A DNA stretch of 64,000 bases from Epithemia pelagica (taxonomy: Eukaryota; Bacillariophyta; Bacillariophyceae; Surirellales; Surirellaceae). The stretch is from the NCBI GenBank assembly GCA_946965045.2, contig OX337239.1:2875268-2939267 (forward strand), read 5' to 3'. The stretch's first letter is position 1, and each line of letters opens with the position of its first letter. Both the position numbers and the translations under genes were made by a program. The notes below the pieces were generated by a model. That model saw only the letters and a list, made by a program, of their open reading frames with translations, was not told the DNA's origin and searched no databases. Positions 21,976 through 32,982 of the stretch are shown one piece after another.

Positions 21976-22759
21976 TGTTACAATTCTTTCTGAATCGTAG
22001 GGACATTGATGCTCGGTAGAGCAGACAATCAGGTAGGTCACCAACTAATACAAGCTTCTCAGGGTCAGAGAAGCAAGCAAGTCGAAGTCTATCAGAAAGA
22101 TAGTCGGGACACAAAAGAAGATGTGATAAATGGTGATATTGTTAGATTGTGTGTTGATTACTACGATAGGTCTACGTGAAATGTTCGGTCCTGCCAAGGG
22201 TCATGTGTCATAGGTTCTTGGCGGCAACAGGTTTGGAATAGTTGGAGTCGATTCATGTGATGTATATGACATGTATATGTGGGCGGATAACATATACAGG
22301 GTCAACAGCTCTTGCTTTGGATTGGCATAGTTGTTTTCATGGCGCGCAGCTTGTTGACAATTTGGAGATTGTGGGAATGGAAATATGGTCTCGCGTGATC
22401 GTGTGTCGTGCTTGGGATACTTAGACCGTTGGGTCGGATAGATGCCGACGGCGCTCGGATGTCGCTTGGGCGCGCTCGATGATTTCGGGCGCGTACGCTT
22501 AGGGCGTTAGTATAATGTCCGAGCAACGGCCAAATTTACGTCCGTTGTAATACCGCACGACCCAGTTTAAATCTTGAGAGTGAGTTCGTCAATCTATTCT
22601 CACTTTTCATGATTTGCGAAGAAATATAGGTCGATATAGCGCGAAGCTAGGGAACATAGCTCGAAGCTAGATGGCATGATGCGATAGCACGAGGCTATGT
22701 GACATGGGGAATCGATGAGATGTAGAATCTAACCACCATATACGGTGAGAATTCTAACA
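21976..22759 (-). repeat. Copia LTR 3 (5' LTR of element 2)
   Basis: It is 784 bp long, begins TGTTACAATT and ends AATTCTAACA. It is followed by the right CGGTG duplication (22760-22764). It shares diagnostic bases with LTR 2 ('actaatacaag', 'gtcgatatagc'). Confidence 0.95.
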
Positions 22760-22764
22760 CGGTG

Positions 22765-25220
22765 AACAAATCGAAGCAAATTCTACATCAAATCGGACAA
22801 TACCCAGTAAATGGTATCTACAACCACTTGTATTTGGGTGAGGGAATGAACAAGAAACATGGAATTTTCACAGCCGCTTGTTGTGATGTATTACATACCT
22901 TGAAGTCAGGGATCATGAAGTATATCATGACCGACTTTTTCGCATTGATGACAACAAAGGAAAAGGCCATGTTTGATTTCTTATACAGCTCCTTTTTCCG
23001 AGCGAATCGACAGTCAGTATTCTCTTATTCGTCAGACCACGGATATCCCAGGACATCCTTCTCTGCAGGTGTGAGCAATGTCACAAAGGTTACGGCGAAT
23101 GAGTGGTTTGTATCATGTTTGTTTCTGCAGCTCTGTGTGTATCCGCTCGTGGGTATCTTATTTTCGCGAAAACAATGGCTGTGAAATGGAAGAACGTAGT
23201 TGAAGAATGGAAACAGTGGTGTAAGACACAAGAAGAAATACGAAAACAAAAAGAAGCCGAAGAAAATCAGAAGAAAAAAGAGAAGGAAGACAACAAGAAA
23301 AAGAAAGAAAAAAGAAAAGGTAAGAAAGGAAAGACAAAACAAGGAAAGACACAAGCACAAGAACGTACCCGGAAAAGACGGGTACTGAACAATCGAAAGA
23401 TACACAGTATTGCTGACGATTCATCTGAAGATGAACCTGACTCGTTTGTCAATGAAGAGGCCAAGAAGAAGGATAATGAGGAAACCGATGTTCCCAACGT
23501 AAACAAGGACACAGGTAGTGTGCTCGACAACGACGAACACCTTCATTGTGAACCAGATATAGAAACACAGATTACAAGTGAAACAATGTTTGACGACGAT
23601 CCAGTTGCATATGCATCGATCTGGGATGAAGGCGAACGGGAACCGTATATTGATTTTCTACATCTGTTTGAGACAATACTTTGTTTCAATAGCTGGACGA
23701 GAATGGACAGAATTTGGGAAAGCAACCCTCGGTCTCCTGTTGCTCGGGAGATGGCAGAGAAATCAGTTAAGTCAGTTCAGATCATGATGGACGGGATTCG
23801 GCTGTACGCACCAAGGTTGGATAAAAAGGGGAAGTTGATGTGCAATGGTTGGATGATTCCAAAGTACCACAACCTGTTGCATATCATCCGGCAAATATCA
23901 AACTTCGGACCTGTAAATATTGTTGATACTGAATTCGAGGAGAGTAATCACAAAGAGATCATCAAATTGAACGCTAAAACAGTTCAAAAACGTGGCAAGG
24001 GAGTTTTCAATAGCCAACTTGGTGACAACATATGGCAGATGCAAGCATGGGATATACTCTGTAAAATATCAGGAATTGGTCGCCATGACGTAGAACTTCT
24101 GAAAAATGGACAATCACCAGCGAAAGTTGTCAAAAAGAGAGAGAAACGTCAACTCCAACACTATCATAGAGAAAAAGAATCAAAGTCTAAGGGACAAGGG
24201 ACGACATTGAAGATCTTTGTTGTCAAGAACCAAGTTGGAGACGACAACAGGAATGCTTCCATTCAATACAAGTGCACTTACAAGTATGCATCGAAAACAA
24301 GCACAGGGATGACCCTTCCTGAAGTAGTCCTTGAGTATTTCACAAAACATGCAGGAACATTCTTCACTCGAATGAATACAGAAGGTTCTGACTCTTTGAC
24401 AATTCATGGATGCACAGAGGTCAAGTTCAAAGACACTGACCTTGGAACCATAAGGTCACATCCAAATTTCCAAAGCAAGGGTCCATGGAGAGACTGGGTG
24501 AGAGCATGGATACCTCGACATCAGCGAACACCATTCAATGTTGGTGTTAGTAGAACAATACTACCACAAGAATCCGAAATGGTTTTGGTTCTTGGTCAGG
24601 TTTTATGTTTTGTAAGTACTCCAATGCCACACCAAGAACAAGATGCACAAACAATCCTCCAATCAGGAGAAGAGGAGAATACTTCGGAAGCATGTGACCA
24701 TGGATCAACGTCATCGAAGAAATATGACGATGGTGTCACTCATTTTTTATTGCGAACCACTTACTGTCAGAATGATAAGGACAAGGAGAAAGCATCAGTC
24801 CTCTTTTCCAGGTGGCGCAAAGCATTCGGTCGTAGTTCCCGAGTTCCGGATCTTGTGCTGGTTCCAATCACCAATATAACCAAATCACTAGGTGTTGTCG
24901 ATGAAAACCCTGAGATGATCGACCATAGAGATAAGGTACCGATGTATCTCCATTCAAATGAGGAACGAGAAATACTGGCGGAGTACAATCGCGGCCGTGT
25001 AAACTATGGTGACATCGTCTGGGAAGTCCGTTGTGCAAAGGAATGGGCTAAGGAGTTCAATGACTCTGCCAGTACAACACTCAAAGCAAGGTATACAACA
25101 GGAACAACCTCGGCTTCAGAAACAACAGACAGAGACACTACCGATAATGGAGGGACGAATTCAGAAACAACAGACACGGACAATGCCGATAGCGGAGGGA
25201 GGTCTTCGTCCGTATCATGA
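22765..25220 (+). pseudogene. DNA transposase, C-terminal half (CACTA/Plavaka-KDZ-like)
   Basis: Directly after the CGGTG copy the transposase resumes in register with the N-terminal half. The first frame (to 23184) carries 'DVLHTLKSGIMKYIM' and 'YPRTSFSAGVSNVTKVTA', the late-core layout of these transposases. A frameshift near 23103 moves to the frame that runs to 25220. That part starts with an insertion of about 70 residues almost wholly Lys/Glu/Gln ('KKKEKEDNKKKKEKRKGKK'). It continues with 'GWMIPKYHNLLHIIRQIS' and 'NHKEIIKLNAK', then a long tail ending in Thr/Asp/Ser-rich repeats. Apart from that shift it is open for about 700 codons. The catalytic triad cannot be assigned with confidence by eye. 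Confidence 0.75.
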
Positions 25221-25500
25221 TTCGTGACACCAACCGATAGTAGTATGTATCGACCAGAAATGTCCAACCGGCACTCAGAATAGTATAACAAGAGTCATAT
25301 AGAGATAGGAAAAATACCAAAGAAATGTCCGAGCGGTATCCGGGAATATCAAGCGATAGATCCACGGACGCGAGGCGAGCCAAAGACCCTCATTTTTAAA
25401 ATAACACATAGGAAGAAACAATTATCGCATTCCTTGTGTAATGAGATACTGTTCAAGACTTCAAGAGACAATCACAAGAAGTTGTTAGGATCAAGGAGAC

Positions 25501-26478
25501 ATGTTGAAGAATCCATACAAAAAACCCCGTACCATAGTCAACCCGTACGTTACACGCAAGAAACACCCAATATGCAAGAACGACAAGTATGGAGAGAGAG
25601 GGGAGAATAGGGACAAGGTTACCGAAGAGAAAATCGATGATCAAGATGATATCACATTTCTCAAAGATCTCTTCCAGTTGCAGGAAGAACGGCTTCATAA
25701 AACAAGACAGGAACCAAAGCCGGCAGAAGAATTAAACAACCAAAAAACACGAGGATCAACACCGAACAAATTATCCACAACAGAACCACAGAGCAGGGCA
25801 AGGACAAATATGATCAAGAATCCTTTTATCATCAAAAGCCGAATCCTAGATCCATCATCATCGACCTCGAAATTCAAAACCATTCCATTAGCTCCTGAGT
25901 CACCAAGCTATTCCGATCGCGTTGGTGACCGTGACACAGAATTTCATCCAGAAGTACTCAAGTTCACAAGACTCGCCAATGAGGTTCTCGGGTCGACAGA
26001 ACTTGGTGAACCAAATATGATTTGTCCGGTTTGTTTATTCCAAGATAACCCAAAAACAGATCGATATCTGACAAGGAAGTTTTGGCATCCATTTGGAACA
26101 ACCCACCGATGTCGTGATCATTGTTATGGATGTGGGGTACATACCGACGTTTGCGAGACAGGTGGTAATGAATACAGATGCCGAGAGTGTATACATGATC
26201 CAGATGGGAGAGTCCATGACACTCTTGTGGATCAGACGAGTAAATATGTACCGATTGTCTGTAAAGGATGCCTTCGACCTTGTAACTCGAACAGTGAATG
26301 TGTGAGCGCCCGTGTCTGTTGGAAATCAAACAACAAATACTTTGTGTGGCGATTCTGCATGATCGTACGAAGGGCTCTGCTCTTGAATGAGTATAGGCCC
26401 GATCTCACGACTGGAGCTGGAGGAATACCGAGGTATACCCAGGTGATTATAGTCAAAGCGGTCCAACAGATGTACTAG
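25501..26478 (+). CDS. Cysteine-rich protein, family A copy 1, 325 aa
   Basis: The frame opens with a basic stretch ('NPYKKPRTIVNPYV'), then a polar linker, then a cysteine-rich domain from about residue 175. The cysteines run C-x2-C ('CPVC'), C-x3-C-x2-C ('CRDHCYGC'), C-x6-7-C-x2-C, C-x2-C-x3-C ('CKGCLRPC'), and 'CWKSNNKYFVWRFC'. The arrangement suggests two or three structural zinc sites. No known finger type (C2H2, PHD, RING, BED) fits cleanly. Alignment with the neighbour at 26579-27553 shows the TAG at 26476 is probably a nonsense mutation, since homologous residues continue for about 30 codons. It follows the transposase by 280 bp on the same strand. A DNA- or RNA-binding accessory protein of the transposon is one possibility; function is unknown. 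Confidence 0.6.
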   Translation: MLKNPYKKPRTIVNPYVTRKKHPICKNDKYGERGENRDKVTEEKIDDQDDITFLKDLFQLQEERLHKTRQEPKPAEELNNQKTRGSTPNKLSTTEPQSRARTNMIKNPFIIKSRILDPSSSTSKFKTIPLAPESPSYSDRVGDRDTEFHPEVLKFTRLANEVLGSTELGEPNMICPVCLFQDNPKTDRYLTRKFWHPFGTTHRCRDHCYGCGVHTDVCETGGNEYRCRECIHDPDGRVHDTLVDQTSKYVPIVCKGCLRPCNSNSECVSARVCWKSNNKYFVWRFCMIVRRALLLNEYRPDLTTGAGGIPRYTQVIIVKAVQQMY

Positions 26479-26578
26479 GACCTCCGATACCCGAATGAAT
26501 CATCGCAATTCTCTAGTCCGTTCATATACATGGGGACAGAGAAAGAATGGGCAAAATGGCTCGAAGTATAAAGGAAAG

Positions 26579-27553
26579 ATGCCGGCCTTCAAGTCGGTAC
26601 GCCCAGATGCCTTTCATCCCAACAAAAAACCACCACGATGACAGCTCGCTCGAAAGCAACCTGCTCCTGAAGAAGCAACTGATTCGGTTCAACAACGTGT
26701 CATTGAAATAGAAAACCCATCAATATTACAGACGGATTCCCTCAAGAACAACCAAAAGGAAATTCTTGAAGAGTTTCTTGACCACGTAGAGAAAATCAAC
26801 CAGGATGAACCAACACGGGTATCCATTTGCCCATTTTGTCTTATCATCGGAAGGGATGCATATCATAGATTCGGAAGTGTCAAAAACAAATGCCAGATCT
26901 GTTGCCATGGTTGCGGGATGGACGTGATTGAATGCCCAAATGATTGCGAAGATCAAAAATGTCTATCCCATTTGTACTTGAAAAAAGCCAACTGGGAAAT
27001 GGATGCAATGCGACTACTGTCCGATGATATTGAGGATGGTAGCGAACTCCGGTCCGTTGTCTCATCACTACCGGAAATTTGTAAATCATGCATGCAACCA
27101 CCAGGTCTTGACAAGAACTGCTGGAGAGGAACAACTTGTTTTCGATCGCCCAACAAGTACTTTGTCTGACGTTTTTGTTCCTTGATACGACATGCCTTGT
27201 ATACACAGAAAACAAATGGAGAATTCGACCCCTCACTATATTCGAATGGCATCCCGAAAAAGATGCAACTCATCAAACAGCAATCGATCATGGATGCATG
27301 GAAGGAAAACGTATACAGCTTATACCCTGGTCAATCACCGTTCAATTATGAATCATCGCAAAAGTCTTGGTCGCAATGGTTACTTTCTTGTCCACCAATC
27401 GAAGGGTTCTACAATAATTACATGCTTTTATTCAACACCTGTTACAAAGCTTGTATGGGTCAACAGACACATGAAGGGAAGGGAACGAAGGGAAGGGAAT
27501 GGTGGAATAGTGACCCAGCAAACAAGAAGGTGGTCTATAAACAAGAATCGTAA
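26579..27553 (+). pseudogene. Cysteine-rich protein, family A copy 2, two in-frame TGA
   Basis: From ATG 26579 a single frame of about 325 codons carries the same domain order as copy 1: 'CPFC', 'CQICCHGCG', 'CKSCMQPPG', and 'SPNKYFV'. That is followed by TGA at 27167 where copy 1 has Trp. An earlier TGA lies near 26636. Downstream of the second stop the family continues with 'PSLYSNGIPKKMQLIK' and an aromatic-rich tail, ending at 27553. The two stops are compatible with single transitions (TGG or CGA to TGA). No frameshifts are needed. Copies 1 and 2 form a tandem pair on the same strand. Confidence 0.6.
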
Positions 27554-27589
27554 ACCCTTGATTGGTGCATCAAAGCTCCAATCGCTTCT

Positions 27590-27845
27590 ACCAGCCATGG
27601 ACGGCAAAGGCGGGCAGTAGAACGATTTGTGGTTTAAGGCTCTGATCATGTGGTTTAGTAGTAGAACAGCTTGTAATGAGCCATACCATCTGAACACATG
27701 GTTTAGCAGTAGAAGGGCCTAAACAGGGCCAAACCCTTATGGCGTTATCGTCTTTGTGCAATGCTGGGCCATATGGCGCTGTCGTTGTCACCAGATTTCA
27801 TGGACACGGACCAAAGACACTTTTCCATAACTCCAAAAGCTCCCA
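27590..27845 (-). repeat. Degenerate satellite monomers in inverted orientation
   Basis: The reverse complement of about 27755-27838 matches the left-edge satellite closely over roughly 80 bp ('ttttggag.tatggaaaagtg', 'tggtgacaacgaca.cgcc'). The flanking 27590-27750 holds two or three more diverged pieces of the 'ctaccgccaaaccacaagttcagagcct' portion. They lie directly downstream of the piggyBac-like stop codon. This is either a dispersed satellite fragment or the parent sequence from which the satellite was amplified. Confidence 0.8.
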
Positions 27846-30136
27846 ATTTATGACATGTAAAGCATGGTGGTTTTCTTCATTCAAATTCATTCCGTGATCC
27901 CTCCAAATTTTTTCACATCCGCTGGTTTGGTGCAGATTCCCTTCCTTTTCTCGCTGTCTTCTTCAATCTCTTCGGACGTCGGTCGATCATCACCCTCCAT
28001 GTTGTATTCCAGCACATAAAGGTTTGCAGTGAAAAACTCTTGGAGACGATCGTGAATTTTTTGACACTGAGTGTTGTATGACGGCACTTTCCAGCTGTTA
28101 TGGTAAAGTGAGAAGCACTCAGGGTGAAAACACTGCTGGCACTGAACACAACCATAGCTGGTGATTGGATGGTTATTGCCCGATCCGACAGTCAAACACA
28201 GGTAACATGTACTCCTGTGACACCGACCTCGGTTCATTGGGTTTGCTTGAAGAATATGGTGGCTCAGGTTTGTCTCAAATGAATTTTGCGACGACACTCC
28301 TGTTGCATTTGTCAACTCGCTTCTTCCGGCCGGAGTTTCATCAATGGCCTCAAGATCTGCTGCACGACGACTCTCCGATTGAGCGCTAGTTGAAATGCGA
28401 CGTACAAGAGAAGTCTTGTATCTCGAGCCATGTTTGGATGCCGCCTTCGAAACACAACTTGATGCCTGTGGCAGACGATAGGATTCAGCATACGGTGCAC
28501 ATAGCGATACGGACAGTTGGCGCTTGAATTTGCGAAGTGCCATTGCTCTGTCCATGACGACGTCGTCTCCATTTTTCTCCTTGACTTCAATCAGACCCAG
28601 ACGATGTAGCTTCAAGTATACTTGAAATGCATTTAGAATGCACAAGTCCACGAAAAAATCCACGAAAAAATGCCAAACAGTTAGAGACAACTGCTTCTCT
28701 TTGCGACGACAGGCATTAGTAGAGCGCATTTGATCGGCGCGGTTGACGCAATTCATAAACAAGTTATAGGCGACAACAGGCGCTGGGACCTTGAATGACT
28801 TCTTCACACGATACGAGTGACCGGTCCAGCGCCAGAGCGTCGCTAACCCGTGGACACAGGATACCGTATGAGGATCGTCTGCAGTTCCATACTTGACCTT
28901 CGGGGTGTCGGCAAGGTCATTAGTGTAAAAAACAACAGGTTTTTTGTCCATGAACACAATGAAACCACAATTTTTGGCAACGACACAGAACTCCTTTTGG
29001 ACCTCGATAATTTCATCTTCTTCTATACCGACTCGTTCTCTTGGTAAGGACTTAGAATTCTTTGGTCTTTTTCTTCTCTCGTTGCGTCTTGGAGTCCGGA
29101 TGGATCACTGCAGTGAAAACTTGGACCAATATCCAAGAACCGTGTCCAAGTTTCTCAATTCGTGCTATAGCCTCTGAAACTGAGGGCTTGTTCACTTTGT
29201 CGAGCAAATTCAACTTCACTGTACCTGTGACCTTCATCCTCGAGTCCTTAAACTTGGCACATGCTCTTTCCAACGCGTGACGAGTGTAGTAGTTGTCCAT
29301 ATAGACAACGGTCTTGCAGTCTTCTGTTTTGCGTCGGTTGGACGACGCACCTGCAAGAGACCGATAAAGCAGTCCAATCATAAGAACCCACAGCATCGAG
29401 GTGCTCTCAAACGCCACAGGACATGCATTACGCAGCCGGCTTCGGCTGGCCAGAGAGAACTGGTTGAAGGACGACCAGAGTTTGCCAAAGACCCGCAGGA
29501 ATCGTTCGGCAGGCGTCTGGTTGACACTGTTGCTTGTGCCATTGTCCCAGAGGGCAAAGGTATACACGCTAGCCCATCCCACCAGCGCATAAAAACAGAT
29601 GGCAAACTTATCTGGCTTGCATGGAAGGTAGGACGACGCCTTTGTCTGTGCTTTTGTTGGAGAGCTTGCCTCGTCAAGCGCAACCGGTCCCACCACATAT
29701 GCAACCGAAGCAAAATTGCGGAGCACATGAGCCATCAACGCCCGGACCATCCATCCATAAAGGATCGTCCGGATTGCGGCATGTGGAATCAGAATATACA
29801 CAAAGTGAGCCAAGGACAGCGATGAATGTGTCACGGGCCATTGTGTTGATGAACGATGTGGAACCAAGAAACATCTTGGAACTCCAAAGTTCTTTCATTG
29901 AAGTTGAATTGCACAGTGACATCGCAATGTCTAGGCCGATAACACAGGGACACCCGGTATATTTGTAACCATAGCTCTAATGGACCTTGAACAGGATATA
30001 CCAAAAGGAGCGAAGGACGGACAAGTTCATTTTCTTTTTGGTACACTATAATAGAACAAAATACTTATCGATATTGATATTTCTGTGAATTAGAATACAT
30101 AGAGAGGAAAAAAAATGAATCGGCACATTTGGCGAG

Positions 30137-30330
30137 GGTCGATACAACCCGATACAAACGATACAACTGTTCCAAACAACATCCGATACAAACGATACAA
30201 ATTCCGATACAAACGATACAACCCGATACAAACGATACAACCCCGATACAACCGATACAAGGGGGTCGATACAGCCGATACAAATCGACGAAACCCCGAT
30301 ACACACCCCCGATACAAAATATCCCCGATA
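30137..30330. repeat. CGATACAA word array, left
   Basis: The octamer CGATACAA and one-base variants recur about 15 times with irregular 2-8 bp spacers (for example 'ccgatacaaacgatacaac'), all in the + orientation. Irregular spacing makes it unlike a simple microsatellite and more like clustered protein-binding sites in a transposon subterminus. Confidence 0.85.
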
Positions 30331-30914
30331 CTACAACAAAAATGAGTCTGCGCAAACCGTGATCACAAAACGCAAAGAACAAAAAATGGTCGAAGTTATC
30401 GACAACGATTGATGAAGTCGAACACGACACAACAACCAAACTTTTTGATTGATTAGCGGAACAATCAACTAGAAGAGAGTACCGTCCACTGTCCACCGTC
30501 ATGAACACAGTGATGGGCCGAACGAAACACTTGGTGACACCAACAACAACAACACTCGGCGATGACACAGCCACAACCCCAATGAAACAATCAACTACTC
30601 GCTGCCGCCGAATGAAACACTAGTATTTACAAAGCTAACTAGGTAGATACTCTCGCCTCATATTCGTAATTCGTAGTAGAGGAGGCTGGTTCATTGTTGT
30701 GCTGGAGCGTCCTCTGTCCTCTGCATTGAACATTGAACCGGTCGGTATTCGGTACTTGTACTAGTACGTGTGTGAGGGGCAATTCATCTTAATTTAAGAA
30801 AATGCATGGTGAAGTGAATCTCGTAGGACCGGAAATCTCACCGAGAATCGAATATGTAGGAGCGCAGTGAAATTTCGCACCGGGGAGCTCGGTGCTCGGT
30901 GGTGACCGTCAACC

Positions 30915-31110
30915 CGATACATCAGCCCGATACAAATCGCAACAAATCGCAACCAGTTCGGAAGACCCGATACAGAGGACTCGAGTCCCCCGATACAAAC
31001 ACCGATACAAATCCGTTGTATCGATACAGTACCTAAGCCCCCCGATACAACTAGATACAACCCCGATACACGACTGGATACGGTTGTATGTGCATCGATA
31101 CAGCATCCGA
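30915..31110. repeat. CGATACAA word array, right
   Basis: This is a second cluster of the same word near the right end of the TIR element, again mainly in + orientation. One inverted TTGTATCG at 31016-31023 abuts a direct copy. About 12 occurrences were seen, with spacers longer than in the left array. Confidence 0.8.
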
Positions 31111-31650
31111 TACATTTGGCGAATCTCCGCGCATGGCTTCTCTGACTTCAATAATTGCTAGATTTAAGTAATTTTCAAACACGTGCCTATGTCTTTTTTG
31201 GTAGTGTAGAAAAATGAGGTACAGTCATCTCAGCCAACCAGAAATAAGCCCAATGGGGTCGTGGTTACAAATATAGCGGGTGTCCCAGCGGAGCATTTTT
31301 GTTGTTAGGTTGATTTTCTTGTTGGTGGAACTGTTTTCCTTCTCTTTGAGTGCATCTTGGGTTGCCTTGAGCATAAACCGGTCCACAAAGCGAGAAGGTA
31401 GAAAAAGAAAGAACAATCCCATAGGTGCTTCGTTGATGAAAGCCTGGGCACATGCCTGTTCGCTGACAAGAACAAGATCGGGCGCCGAGATCTGTTCGTC
31501 AATGTATCGATTTTCGGAGTGATTGCGTTGGACATTATCCTTCAAAGGGGGTTCGTCGCCGAGTAGTCATTTTCTTCTTCGGCATTGGGACCAGTTCTCT
31601 TGCTGCAACTGGAAGGCTGTGTTGGTAGCTTCCTTGGACTGGTCTGACAT

Positions 31651-32798
31651 GGTTTCAAGTACAAATGAGACGTCAACGCACCAAAAACAAAAAAAACCAC
31701 ACGTATTCAACGAATACCCATCGGATCACGATGGTCCGCACCGCGTTAGAAAATATACTTCGAGGATTAACGACCAAATGGTTTGGTTGTTTGCAAAGTA
31801 TCGATTTGGCGAATTGACCACATGGTGGTTAATGGAAATTGATTCACGAGTGTCGGGTCATCGCTAACGTGGGGGAGAGCATAAGTAATCGACATTTTTG
31901 TTCAGCAAAATCGTTGACCAAATGGTCAAAGAGCCGTCCTAAAAGAGTTGAGGATAAATTGTTTGGACTATAGTCATCGTGAAAAAAGTGGGGCTCTAGA
32001 TTTACAAACTGTGATGGAGGTGCTCTTAACTCTAGCTGGGGTAGAGTTTTGGGTTTCGTTGTTCCTTTGTCTTGTTTCTGGAGGTGTACAGTCGCCCCTT
32101 TGTGGAACACATAAAGCCTTTGATTCGTATCCCACACATGGATAATGAATAAACAGGGCCTGGAGAGGACAGGGGAGGTTCCCCATGTGCTGCCAGTGCA
32201 AGAATAGACACTAATGTATTGAATACCTGGTGGACCTCCACTTATTGAATACCTGGTGGACCTCCACTTGATACAGGAGGCGAACAGGGGGCACGGCCAA
32301 TGATTGTCACCCAAGGACTATGAGTAGAATACACACATTGTTGCTGCTATTCGTGACTTATGCTGTTGATGATGGGAGATGAGTGAGGTCTTGTACCGTT
32401 GAGGAGTGTAATTGAAGGGTTGGATAGATTTTTTGGCACGTGTCGCAGTGAATTCGACTCCGAATGAGCCGGCCATCCTCCTGTAGAAATGTACCAGGGC
32501 CTACGAGAGTTTTTTGTGCGAAAAAATTGTTGCAATAATTCAGAAACGGAGGGAGTACACATGATGGCCTGTAATTGAAAAAGGTTGGAAATTATTCCAT
32601 AACCCTGGCTTAACCATCCTCTACTTGAGAAAGAAGAAAAACAGTTGCTCTACACTTTCTGCACCAATGACTAATTGGAATGCCGTGAGTATGACAACGA
32701 ATCTTGGGGATGGATCCTCCAATGGCTTCCAGACCACGGCTGTAGTCTTCATCTTGGTGATGTCGTTACTACTATCCTTTATGTCTTCTTGTGGAAAT
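31651..32798. other. Gene-poor region upstream of piggyBac relic
   Basis: No coding region can be supported. A 26-bp direct repeat ('attgaatacctggtggacct...') occurs twice at 32218-32243 and 32244-32269. Frames up to 156 codons on the minus strand lack any recognisable motif and have the look of chance. Confidence 0.5.
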
Positions 32799-32929
32799 CT
32801 TGTATCAAGGTCACTCAAGTCTTCTTTCGTTCAGAGAAAAGAGAATTGATTGGCCATCAAAGAGAGAAGAGAATTCTTGTATCATGGTCACTCAAGTCTT
32901 CTTTCTTGTAGAGAGAAGAGAATTGATTG
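32799..32929. repeat. Direct repeat pair of ~54 bp, 77 bp apart
   Basis: Two similar copies ('cttgtatca.ggtcactcaag' through 'agagaattgattg') lie at about 32799-32852 and 32876-32929, separated by 23 bp. Function unknown. Confidence 0.8.
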
Positions 32930-32982
32930 AAAACCATGACACGGTCCTGATCAATTTTGATCTAAGGTGTGCTAACTGATCT

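Larger units (their letters stand above)
10389..22759 (-). mobile_element. Composite copia nest: LTR-internal-LTR-internal-LTR
   Basis: Three LTRs (10389-11171, 17989-18771, 21976-22759) share TGTTA...TAACA ends and differ at only a handful of positions. Between the first two lies a full internal region. Between the last two lies an internal region missing integrase, reverse transcriptase and RNase H. The whole is bounded by CGGTG duplications. A simple history is insertion of one element into the pol region of a related one, followed by LTR-LTR recombination that deleted the left part of the older copy. Confidence 0.9.
8507..25220 (+). mobile_element. Large DNA transposon interrupted by nested copia elements
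   Basis: The transposase halves at 8507-10388 and 22765-25220 belong to one gene separated by the 12.4-kb insertion at 10389-22759. The reading phase matches exactly across the target-site duplication, which secures the relationship. The true ends of the transposon were not found. I looked for terminal inverted repeats near 5.3-8.5 kb and 25.2-25.5 kb and saw none convincing, so the limits given are those of the coding sequence. The divergent remnants at 5810-8030 and the Cys-rich genes at 25501-27553 might be accessory genes of the same element. Confidence 0.7.
29947..31286. mobile_element. 1.34-kb TIR element inserted in the piggyBac relic
   Basis: The left end (29947-29971) and the reverse complement of the right end (31262-31286) match at 24 of 25 positions (GGGACACCC.GTATATTTGTAACCA type). 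The piggyBac coding sequence is interrupted exactly here. Inside there is no plausible transposase, so it is non-autonomous. It contains two arrays of CGATACAA-like words. A convincing target-site duplication was not found, so the superfamily is undetermined. Confidence 0.7.
27887..31650 (-). pseudogene. piggyBac-like transposase, multiply broken
   Basis: From ATG 31650 the minus strand encodes a PGBD-type transposase in pieces. The N-terminal pieces (31650-31290, one frameshift near 31590) include 'FLPSRFVDRFMLKAT'. After the foreign insert, 29945-29770 carries 'MARDTFIAVLGSL' and 'NPDDPLW'. In the next frame, 29770-29052 has the first catalytic Asp in 'VALDEASSPTKAQ' and the second in 'VVYMDNYYT'. 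After another shift, 28957-27887 has the third in 'NRADQMRS', plus a C-terminal Cys-rich domain ('CYLCLTV', 'CVQCQQCFHPECFSLYH'). At least three frameshifts and one 1.34-kb insertion make it non-functional. TTAA-flanked ends were not located. Confidence 0.85.

Noticed and set aside
23200-23400. Lysine/glutamate-rich stretch as a separate gene or insertion
   Set aside because: It is continuous in frame with transposase sequence on its 3' side. It is best read as a low-complexity expansion.
29939-31294. hAT assignment (8-bp duplication) for the CGATACAA element
   Set aside because: Its ends resemble CAGGG-type termini on one side, but the eight flanking bases on the two sides do not match. The right end lacks the complementary TG.
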